A stretch of 6,937 nt of DNA, from positions 90,274-97,210 of the forward strand of contig MELN01000020.1 of NCBI GenBank assembly GCA_001768675.1, in the 5' to 3' direction. Of this stretch, positions 1 to 6,937 are shown one piece after another (positions within the stretch are counted from its first letter, which is position 1; each line of letters begins with the position of its first letter). The DNA is from Actinobacteria bacterium RBG_16_64_13. GTDB lineage: Bacteria > Actinomycetota > Thermoleophilia > RBG-16-64-13. Below the pieces are notes generated by a model. It saw nothing but the letters and a program-made list of their open reading frames with translations, made no database searches and was not told the origin of the DNA. The translations under genes and the position numbers were made by a program.

Positions 1-47
1 TCTCCAAGCGCTAGTCTCTTAGCCGTCCCCAACTTCCAGGGAATCAC
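1..47 (+). other. Probable tail of an upstream transcription unit
   Basis: This short stretch precedes the terminator at 48-80. Two forward frames close here with TAG codons, at 12-14 (reading S-K-R-stop) and at 20-22 (reading L-Q-A-L-V-S-stop). Either could be the C-terminal end of a gene outside the window, and the sequence does not decide between them. I see no tRNA 3' end and no convincing -35/-10 promoter pair. The terminator just downstream is the main reason to think a transcript arrives from the left. Confidence 0.35.
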
Positions 48-80
48 GAGGCGAGGGAGAAATCTCCCTCGCCTCTTTCT
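48..80 (+). terminator. Rho-independent terminator (possible attenuator)
   Basis: A perfect 13-bp inverted repeat pairs 48-60 (GAGGCGAGGGAGA) with 63-75 (TCTCCCTCGCCTC), separated by AA; in practice the loop would open to about four bases. The T-rich run TTTCT (76-80) follows directly. This is a classical intrinsic terminator for a + strand transcript. The opposite strand lacks a T-tract on the other side, so it is not clearly bidirectional. It ends only 15 bases before the ATG of the racemase gene, leaving almost no room for a separate promoter. It may therefore act as an attenuator for the downstream operon rather than only ending an upstream one. Confidence 0.85.
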
Positions 81-95
81 ATCTTCGGGGGGCTA

Positions 96-1109
96 ATGCC
101 CGAGCTGCGCATAGACATCGACGCGATCGGCAGAAACACCGAGTCGGTGGCAGCCCTGCTTCGCTCTCGCGGTCTCGATCTGGTGGCTGTCACCAAAGGT
201 TGCCTCGGCGAACCCCGGGTGGCGTCAGCGATGCTGGCCGGTGGCGCCGTCGCTATCGCCGACACGCGCGACAGGAACCTGCACAGGCTACGCAGCGCTC
301 TGCCGAACGTGGAGCTGCATCGCATCCATCTGCCCTCTTTCTCCGAGCCCTTCGAACCCGGCGACGTCACTTACGTTTCCAACCGCGAAGGGGCCGAGGC
401 GGTCGCCAGTCTCGGCCAGGGTCACGGCTCGGGGGGACGCAAGGTCATGATCCACGCGGAGACGGGGGACGAACGCGAGGGCGTCCCGATGGACCTGCTG
501 CTGGAACTGGCCACGGAGATCGCCGCCGACCCACGGCTGCGGCTGCTGGGGGTGGCCACGAATTACGCGTGCTTCAAGGGGAAGCCCGAAGGGATCAGAA
601 GGTCGGTGGAGGCGATCGCCCGGGCGGCGGCCGAGCTACGCCAGGCCGGTCTGGGTCTCGAACGCGTGTCGGGTGGGAATTCCAGCCTGCTGTGGCTGCT
701 GGCTGAGGGTCACGCGCTGCCGGCCGAAGTCACCGAGGCACGTTGCGGCGAGGCCCTGCTCCTGGGGCGGGACGCCCTCTACTATCAGCCGCTTCCGGGG
801 TGCCGGACCGACGCCTGCCTGCTTCGGGCCGAAGTGGTCGAGGAGTATACTAGGCCGGCCGCAAGGGGCCCCGCCCGCCGGCTGGTGTTGGGCATCGGCA
901 GGCAGGATCTGGGCACCGGTGCGGTCAAGTTCGCCGAGCCCGGTCTCAGCGAGGTCGGGCGGTCCGCCGACTACACGGTGGTCGAGGCCGGGGAAGCCTG
1001 TCCAAGGACGCCGATCGGCACGATGATCGACATGATCCCGAGTTACGAGGCTCTCGTGGCTGTTTGGACCTCTCCCTACGTGGAGTTGGCGCTTGTGAAC
1101 CGACTTTGA
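96..1109 (+). CDS. PLP-dependent alanine/ornithine racemase-family protein
   Basis: This 337-residue protein matches the single-domain fold type III PLP enzymes annotated as alanine/ornithine racemase family (the type of clostridial ornithine racemase Orr). They interconvert L- and D-amino acids in the cytoplasm. Visible family marks are the N-terminal strand with IDIDAIGRN; AVTKG with the likely PLP Schiff-base lysine K34; ADTRDRNL (55-62); GDEREG (124-129); VSGGNSS (191-197), expected to hold the PLP phosphate; GEALLLGR (218-225); and GIGRQD (266-271). The second beta domain of ordinary Alr is absent. The ATG at 96 is preceded by a G-run at 87-92 and gives the usual family N-terminus. It lies 16 bases upstream of glmS, which fits a role in supplying a D-amino acid for the wall. 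The substrate (Ala, Orn, Lys or another) cannot be read from the sequence. Confidence 0.85.
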   Translation: MPELRIDIDAIGRNTESVAALLRSRGLDLVAVTKGCLGEPRVASAMLAGGAVAIADTRDRNLHRLRSALPNVELHRIHLPSFSEPFEPGDVTYVSNREGAEAVASLGQGHGSGGRKVMIHAETGDEREGVPMDLLLELATEIAADPRLRLLGVATNYACFKGKPEGIRRSVEAIARAAAELRQAGLGLERVSGGNSSLLWLLAEGHALPAEVTEARCGEALLLGRDALYYQPLPGCRTDACLLRAEVVEEYTRPAARGPARRLVLGIGRQDLGTGAVKFAEPGLSEVGRSADYTVVEAGEACPRTPIGTMIDMIPSYEALVAVWTSPYVELALVNRL

Positions 1110-1110
1110 T

Positions 1111-1125
1111 GGAGGTTTGACGCGA

Positions 1126-1128
<3 letters not shown>
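1111..1128 (+). promoter_or_regulatory. Shine-Dalgarno and start choice for glmS
   Basis: GGAGG at 1111-1115 lies 10 bases before ATG 1126. An in-frame TTG at 1117 would extend the protein by three residues (M-T-R), but it sits one base from the Shine-Dalgarno. It would also bury the cysteine that must become residue 1 after Met removal. The start is therefore the ATG at 1126. Confidence 0.85.
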
Positions 1129-2958
<1,830 letters not shown>

Positions 2959-2960
2959 CG

Positions 2961-5006
2961 GTGAGCGCGCTCAGGGGAGCGCAGTACGGGGCCTTGATCG
3001 GGATGGACCTGGTCGAAGTGGAACGGTTCCAGAGGGCCATCACGCGGCATCCTCGTCTTGAAGAGCGCATCTTCACCTCGGCCGAAAGGGAATACTGCAG
3101 GTCCAGGAGCGCTCCGGTGCTGCACCTGGCCGCCCGCTTCGCAGCGAAGGAGGCGGTTGGGAAACTTCTGGGCACGGGAGTCCTGTCGTGGCACGAGATC
3201 GAAGTGGCCGCGAGGGGGCCCGAGGGGATCCGCGCCGCAGGTGGCGCGCCTCTCGTGGTCCTGACCGGCCGCACGGCCCGGATGGCGCGAGAGCAAGGTG
3301 TGACCGGGGTCCAGGTGTCTCTTTCGCACGTCGGCTCCCTCGCGGGCGCCTGCGCGGTGGTCATTGCGCGTCCTTTGGGAGGAGCCGAGATGGAAGGCTG
3401 CTGGAACGTCGAGCCGGCGGATATCGATGACGACGGCGGTTGCGCGGTTCTTCGCCGGCTGTCTGAACGGCCGGCGGTGTTCACCCCGGCGCAGATGCGG
3501 GAACTGGATCGCGCGACCGTCGAGGACATCGGGGTACCGGGACCGGTCCTCATGGAGAGAGCGGCCTTGGGCGTCAGTCTGCTGATCCGGGAGCGCTATC
3601 CCGACAGGCATACTCTCATCGTGTGCGGGCAAGGCAACAACGGAGGCGACGGCCTGGCCGCGGCCAGACAGCTGCACCTTGCCGGTCATCCTGTCGCCTG
3701 TGTCGTGGCGATCAAGTCGCCCTCGGAGTTGTCTCCCGATGCCGCTCTCAACTTCAACGCGGCCAAAAAGGCCGGCGTGAACCTGCGCGTGGGCGAAGTG
3801 CCCGCCTACCTCTGGGACGAGGCCGAGCTCGTGGTGGACTGCCTGTTGGGTACCGGCGCCACCGGCGAGCTTCGCGGAGGGGTGGCCGAGTGGGCTCGTC
3901 TGATCAACGCCGCCGGGAGCCGGGGAGTGCCGGTCCTGGCGGTGGACATCCCCACCGGAGTGAATGCGGCCACCGGAACCATCGCCGTAGATACTGTGGC
4001 GGCCGACGCCACAATCACCTTTCACGCCGCCAAGAGCGGCGTTGTCTGCCCTCCGGGGTCGGAGGCGGCCGGGGAGGTGTCGGTGTGGGACATCGGTATC
4101 CCGGAGTCGCTCGAACCGGAGCCCGACCTCTGGGTGGTGACTGAAGAGGATGTGAACATCCCGGGGCGGCGGGTGGACGACCACAAGTACCGCGCCGGAT
4201 ACGTGGCGGTGCTGGCAGGCTCGACGGCCTACCCGGGCGCCGCCTGGTTGGCGGCGCAAGCCGCCTACCGAACGGGCGCGGGCTACGTCCGCCTGCTGAT
4301 GACGGCCGGCGCCGCGGATGCGGTGCGGAACAGGCTGGTGGAGACGGTGCTCCAGGAGGTCGGTCCCGGCGACCGTCTTGTCGATGCCGGGCCGGTGCTC
4401 AAGGTGCTCGCCGACGAGCGTCTGGGGGCGCTGGTGGCCGGCCCGGGCTTGGGCCGCGATCCGGCCACGATCGCGGCGGTGAAGCGGGTGGTATTGGAGA
4501 GCTCTCTACCTACGGTGCTTGATGCCGACGGGCTGTTCGCGTTCGCGGGAGTGCCCGGGGAGTTGCGAGGCCGCCCCGGCTTAGTCCTCACCCCGCACGC
4601 TGGTGAACTCGCGGGTCTTCTGGGAGTGCCGGCGGCGGAACTGACCGCGGCGCCGCTCGGCGCTGCGCGCCGAGCGGCGGCCGCCACGGGCCAGGTGGTC
4701 CTGCTCAAAGGCTCGTCCACGATTGTCGTGGCGCCCTCGGGTGAGACCCGCGTGGTGGTGCAGGGGCCGCCCCAACTCGCTTCGGCCGGGACAGGAGACG
4801 TGCTGTCCGGAGTCGTCGGGGCGCTTCTCGCGAAAGGCCTCGCTCCGTTCGAGGCCGCCTACGCCGGCGCCTGGATCCACGCCGAGGCGGGCAGGTTGGG
4901 CGCGCAGACCGATCCACAAGGTATCCTAGCCGGAGACTTGGTGGAGTTGCTTCCCGAGGCGATAGCCGACTGCATCTACGAGAGGGGACCCTCATGGAGG
5001 ACTTGA
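2961..5006 (+). CDS. acpS-nnr: Fused holo-ACP synthase + NAD(P)HX epimerase/dehydratase
   Basis: One 681-residue ORF carries three enzymes. Residues 1 to about 137 are AcpS, which moves 4'-phosphopantetheine from CoA to acyl carrier protein: GMDLVEVERF (14-23; Mg ligand D16), RFAAKEAVGKLLGTG (59-73; E64) and SLSH (120-123). Residues about 173-390 are the NnrE/YjeF_N epimerase: FTPAQMRELD, GQGNNGGDG (223-231), VDCLLGTG (D293) and VDIPTG (328-333). Residues about 395-675 are the NnrD/YjeF_C dehydratase: HK (408-409), GPGLG (494-498), LDADGL, TPHAGE (544-549), LLKG (581-584) and AGTGDVLSG (609-617; catalytic-type D613). The Nnr half repairs hydrated NADH/NADPH, normally with ADP or ATP. GTG 2961 follows GGAG (2952-2955) and the glmS stop; ATG 3003 would cut into the AcpS metal motif, and an upstream TTG at 2898 lies inside glmS. 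Separate acpS and nnrD genes are the usual state. Every catalytic motif I looked for is present. Confidence 0.93.
   Translation: MSALRGAQYGALIGMDLVEVERFQRAITRHPRLEERIFTSAEREYCRSRSAPVLHLAARFAAKEAVGKLLGTGVLSWHEIEVAARGPEGIRAAGGAPLVVLTGRTARMAREQGVTGVQVSLSHVGSLAGACAVVIARPLGGAEMEGCWNVEPADIDDDGGCAVLRRLSERPAVFTPAQMRELDRATVEDIGVPGPVLMERAALGVSLLIRERYPDRHTLIVCGQGNNGGDGLAAARQLHLAGHPVACVVAIKSPSELSPDAALNFNAAKKAGVNLRVGEVPAYLWDEAELVVDCLLGTGATGELRGGVAEWARLINAAGSRGVPVLAVDIPTGVNAATGTIAVDTVAADATITFHAAKSGVVCPPGSEAAGEVSVWDIGIPESLEPEPDLWVVTEEDVNIPGRRVDDHKYRAGYVAVLAGSTAYPGAAWLAAQAAYRTGAGYVRLLMTAGAADAVRNRLVETVLQEVGPGDRLVDAGPVLKVLADERLGALVAGPGLGRDPATIAAVKRVVLESSLPTVLDADGLFAFAGVPGELRGRPGLVLTPHAGELAGLLGVPAAELTAAPLGAARRAAAATGQVVLLKGSSTIVVAPSGETRVVVQGPPQLASAGTGDVLSGVVGALLAKGLAPFEAAYAGAWIHAEAGRLGAQTDPQGILAGDLVELLPEAIADCIYERGPSWRT
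3377..3392 (+). promoter_or_regulatory. Internal Shine-Dalgarno and in-frame ATG at AcpS/Nnr junction
   Basis: GGGAGGAG (3377-3384) stands 5 bases before ATG 3390-3392, which is in frame and is Met144 of the fusion protein. It falls in the linker just after the AcpS domain ends (VVIAR, 133-137) and about 29 residues before the NnrE domain begins. Initiation here would give a 538-residue Nnr-only protein, close to the normal size of the bifunctional NAD(P)HX repair enzyme. The Shine-Dalgarno looks better than the one serving the GTG start of the whole ORF. Use of this start is inferred, not shown. Confidence 0.6.
4651..4679. repeat. Perfect 13-bp inverted repeat inside nnr
   Basis: CGCCGCTCGGCGC (4651-4663) is followed by TGC and its exact reverse complement (4667-4679). 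It could form a very stable hairpin in the mRNA or a small cruciform. It lies in the NnrD part, coding for the Ala/Arg-rich stretch around residues 564-573. No T-tract follows on either strand, so it is not an intrinsic terminator. In sequence this rich in G and C it may be a by-product of Ala/Arg codons. Confidence 0.6.
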
Positions 5007-5458
5007 GAGTCAGCGAAATAATGCAACGCGAGGTTATCACTGTGGGCCCCGACACATCTGTGCGGGAGCTGGCCGATCTTCTATCGAAGCACAAGATCAG
5101 CGGCGTTCCGGTGGTCGATGAAGGACAGAGGGTGATAGGGATGGTCAGCGAGGCCGACGTCATCCTCCAAGACGCCGACCTTCATTTTCCCCACTACATC
5201 CAGTTTCTCGACAGCATCATCTACCTCGAGAGCTTCAGCAAGTTCAGAGAACGCTATCGCAAAGCGTTCGGCTTCAAGGTGAGCGAGATCATGAGCCAAG
5301 AAGTCATCGCGATCTCGCCTGAGGCTTCAGTGCGGGAAGCGGCTACCCTCATGGCCGACAACAAGGTCAACCGCCTGCCGGTAACGCAGGCGCGCAAGCT
5401 GGTGGGCATCGTGACCAGGGGAGATATCGTCCAGGCCATCGCCGAGAGCAAGGCATAA
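4994..5458 (+). CDS. Two-CBS-domain regulatory protein
   Basis: The 154-residue protein consists almost entirely of a CBS pair (Bateman module), which typically binds AMP, ADP, ATP or S-adenosyl ligands. CBS1 spans about 6-58, with VSEIM, ISGVPVVD and GMVSEAD (49-55). CBS2 spans about 96-150, with VSEIM, VNRLPVT and GIVTRGD (138-144). Both keep the S/T-x-x-D motif that contacts the nucleotide ribose. Residues 60-95 form an insert, probably helical, rich in aromatic and charged residues (FPHYIQFLD, YLESFSKFRERYRKAF) between the two repeats. There is no enzymatic, DNA-binding or membrane domain, so it must act through a partner. ATG 4994 overlaps the end of nnr by 13 bases, with AGAGGGG (4981-4987) as Shine-Dalgarno inside nnr, so translational coupling is likely. 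The partner is unknown; the neighbours suggest energy- or cofactor-linked control. Confidence 0.9.
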   Translation: MEDLRVSEIMQREVITVGPDTSVRELADLLSKHKISGVPVVDEGQRVIGMVSEADVILQDADLHFPHYIQFLDSIIYLESFSKFRERYRKAFGFKVSEIMSQEVIAISPEASVREAATLMADNKVNRLPVTQARKLVGIVTRGDIVQAIAESKA

Positions 5459-5477
5459 GGAGCACAGGCAGAGGATC

Positions 5478-5843
5478 ATGTCTAAAAAGGAGACACGCCG
5501 GGCGGCGCGCGAAGCTTTCCCCAAAGCCAAGACGCCCCCATCCGCCAGAGGCAAGCCCGGGTCGCGGCCAAGAAGCGCGGCAGCGAGCAGGAATCGCGGG
5601 AGCACTGCCCGGCGACCGGGACAGAGACCCCCCAGCATCAAGCGGGCGGTGATCTGGGGACTCGTCATGGCCGTCATCTACTTTGTGCTCATCCAGTACC
5701 TGTGGAAGAGCAGCGGGACCCCCACGGCGACCAACGCCATCGTCGCGGTGATAGGCTTTGTTCTCTTTGCGGCCATCGTGTACGGGGTCGACCATTTCAA
5801 GTATCAGCGGTACCTGCGCAAGCAGAAGAGCTCGAACAAGTAG
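5478..5843 (+). CDS. Small basic-tailed protein with two membrane segments, unknown function
   Basis: I do not recognise this 121-residue protein. Residues 1-56 are strongly basic: about 18 Lys/Arg against two Glu, with many Pro, Ala, Ser and Gly, so probably disordered. Two hydrophobic segments follow, about 58-76 (VIWGLVMAVIYFVLIQYLW) and 86-104 (AIVAVIGFVLFAAIVYG), joined by a short polar turn, KSSGTPTAT. The C-terminus (DHFKYQRYLRKQKSSNK) is basic again. By the positive-inside rule both ends should face the cytoplasm, giving a hairpin in the inner membrane with a nine-residue outer loop. There is no signal peptidase site. ATG 5478 follows AGAGG (5470-5474) with tight spacing, and a further GGAG lies at 5459-5462. 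It is 19 bases after the CBS gene and 36 before cca. The basic tail could contact RNA, ribosomes or acidic lipids, but nothing in the sequence settles this. Codon use resembles the neighbours, which supports it as a real gene. Confidence 0.75.
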   Translation: MSKKETRRAAREAFPKAKTPPSARGKPGSRPRSAAASRNRGSTARRPGQRPPSIKRAVIWGLVMAVIYFVLIQYLWKSSGTPTATNAIVAVIGFVLFAAIVYGVDHFKYQRYLRKQKSSNK

Positions 5844-5879
5844 CCACCATCCAGCGACGGCGATAGGGGGCGGAAGACT

Positions 5880-6937
5880 GTGCTGCGGGCCGTGGCCGAC
5901 ATACTGCGGCGCCGCCAGACCGAAGGCTGGCTTGTCGGGGGGAGCGTGCGCGACCGTGAGTTGGGGCGGTTCGCTCCCGACCTGGATGTGGTGGTGGCCG
6001 GCGATGCCGCGGCGGTCGCAAGAGAACTCGCGGCCGCGCTTGATGCGCCTTGGTTCGCTCTTTCCGAGCGCCACGTCGCCTATCGGGTGATGGGTCGAGA
6101 TGGCCACGTCGATCTGGCCGCCGTGAGGGGCTCCGGCATCCTCGACGATCTGGCCGAGCGGGATTTCACGGTCAACGCCATGGCCATCCCGGTAGATCCC
6201 GATCGCTCCGGACTGGAAGATCTTGTCGATCCCTTTGGAGGGCTCGTACACCTGCGCGACCGCCGCTTGGTCGCGGTGTCGGAGCGCATCTTCTCCGACG
6301 ACTCCCTTCGCCTGTTACGCGCCGCACGGTTCTGTCACGTTCTGGGCTTCCGGTCCGACCCGCCGCTGCTTCGGCTGATCCGGACGCAGGCGCACGAGGT
6401 CAAGACCGCCGCGGCCGAGCGGGTGGTCGCCGAGATGGCCCTGACTCTGACCGACGGGCGCTCCGCGGCGGCCGTGCGGCTCTGGGGCGATCTCGGCCTG
6501 CTTGCTGGGTTGCTGCCACAGATCGACATGCCGGAGCGGCTTGGCCCGACGATCGCTCTCTTGGAGAGGCTGGACGACTTCCTCGAGCGGCCGGCGGTCT
6601 GGTTCCCGGCGGCGGCCGATCTGCTGGTGCAGCGGCTGACTCGGTCCGTGGATGGGGTGCTCGAAAGACCAGTCGCTCTGCGCCTGGCCGGGCTCTTGCA
6701 TCTTCTGGCACCGGAGGAGGCCCTCGCGGTCGGGCGCAGCCTGAAGCTGTCCGGCGGCATGATCTCTTTGCTGCGGACCGTCTGCGGACACTCTGGCGGC
6801 GCCGGTCTCCCTGGGGGCGCGGCTATCAGCCGCGCCGATGTGCTGTTCTTGTGGGACGCAGCTCCCTGGGAACCGGAGGTGATCCTCTCCATCGCGGCAG
6901 CCGCGCCTCCAGCGGACGGGACGGCGCCCGACCGCCG
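5880..6937 (+). CDS. cca: CCA tRNA nucleotidyltransferase / poly(A) polymerase family, 3' end cut off
   Basis: The reading frame is open from GTG 5880 to the window edge (352 full codons, no stop). The family adds CCA, or only A or C residues, to tRNA 3' ends, or poly(A) to RNA. The class II nucleotidyltransferase head is clear: LVGGSVRD (18-25), PDLDVVV (33-39) with metal-binding D34 and D36, VDLAAVR (D78), ERDFTVNAMA (93-102), DPFGG (117-121) and SDDSLRLLRAARF (139-151). In that last motif D141 and R144 match the base-selecting Asp and Arg of the EDxxR element. AAERVVAEM (178-186) starts the neck region. Downstream, LRLAGLLHLLAP (267-278) sits where many bacterial relatives have an LLHD HD-phosphohydrolase motif, but Asp is replaced by Leu275. 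GTG 5880 is the only usual start codon between an in-frame TAG (5841-5843) and the first motif; GGAAG (5872-5876, partly overlapping a G-run at 5866-5870) serves as Shine-Dalgarno. CCA-adding activity is the likeliest role, but A-adding or poly(A) polymerase activity is not excluded. Confidence 0.9.
   Translation, partial: MLRAVADILRRRQTEGWLVGGSVRDRELGRFAPDLDVVVAGDAAAVARELAAALDAPWFALSERHVAYRVMGRDGHVDLAAVRGSGILDDLAERDFTVNAMAIPVDPDRSGLEDLVDPFGGLVHLRDRRLVAVSERIFSDDSLRLLRAARFCHVLGFRSDPPLLRLIRTQAHEVKTAAAERVVAEMALTLTDGRSAAAVRLWGDLGLLAGLLPQIDMPERLGPTIALLERLDDFLERPAVWFPAAADLLVQRLTRSVDGVLERPVALRLAGLLHLLAPEEALAVGRSLKLSGGMISLLRTVCGHSGGAGLPGGAAISRADVLFLWDAAPWEPEVILSIAAAAPPADGTAPDR

Noticed and set aside
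846..851. TATACT, a -10-like hexamer inside the racemase gene
   Set aside because: No -35-like element stands about 17 bases upstream (the region is G/C-rich), and it falls within conserved-frame coding sequence.
1110..1125. glmS ribozyme/riboswitch upstream of glmS
   Set aside because: The gap is only 16 bases, and the preceding sequence is racemase coding, so the ribozyme cannot be there.
3003..3005. ATG 3003 as the start of AcpS
   Set aside because: It would begin inside the G-x-D-L-V-E metal motif and remove the first beta strand (YGALIG), which the family needs.
4237..4257. 8-bp inverted repeat with a five-base loop in nnr
   Set aside because: A stem of this length is expected by chance in such G/C-rich coding sequence, and no T-tract follows. 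It is mentioned only beside the stronger hairpin.
5844..5879. Terminator or promoter between the membrane protein and cca
   Set aside because: The 36-base gap holds no inverted repeat with a T-run and no recognisable promoter; it seems to be only a leader with a G-rich Shine-Dalgarno.
5367..6251. Antisense open frame (294 codons) across the CBS, membrane-protein and cca genes
   Set aside because: It runs across three sense-strand genes and their gaps, with low-complexity composition and no motif. The sense genes explain the region better.

Overview
The window comes from a high-GC bacterium. All six recognisable genes lie on the + strand, packed head to tail with gaps of 2 to 36 bases and one 13-base overlap, so it reads as one operon entered near its 5' end and leaving the window inside the last gene. 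The glmS / acpS / nnr succession resembles the conserved glmS-acpS-nnrD-alr neighbourhood of Actinomycetota. With the G/C-rich third positions and GTG starts, this suggests an actinobacterial or similarly high-GC Gram-positive-type lineage. That placement is inference; no rRNA or other phylogenetic marker is present.

Layout: 1-47 is probably the tail of an upstream transcription unit. 48-80 is a near-ideal Rho-independent terminator hairpin that ends only 15 bases before the first start codon. Then follow a single-domain PLP-dependent racemase of the alanine/ornithine racemase type (96-1109), glmS (1126-2958, starting at the Met before the catalytic Cys), a three-domain fusion of holo-ACP synthase with both NAD(P)HX repair enzymes (2961-5006), a two-CBS-domain protein overlapping it (4994-5458), an unrecognised small protein with a very basic tail and two membrane segments (5478-5843), and the 5' part of a class II CCA-adding/poly(A) polymerase-type nucleotidyltransferase (5880 to the window end, cut off there).

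Functionally, the first genes feed the cell envelope: GlmS makes glucosamine-6-phosphate for UDP-GlcNAc, and the racemase probably makes a D-amino acid. AcpS activates acyl carrier protein for lipid synthesis. The Nnr domains repair damaged NAD(P)H, and the CBS protein is a likely adenine-nucleotide sensor. The last gene serves tRNA 3'-end maturation. It is a growth and housekeeping operon, not a mobile or defence region: I saw no transposase, CRISPR, phage or toxin-antitoxin features.

The most interesting points are the AcpS-NnrE-NnrD fusion, which carries a well-formed internal Shine-Dalgarno and in-frame ATG at the domain junction and so could yield a separate Nnr protein; the terminator/attenuator at the operon head; the apparent loss of the HD catalytic pair in the nucleotidyltransferase; and the unidentified basic-tailed membrane protein.
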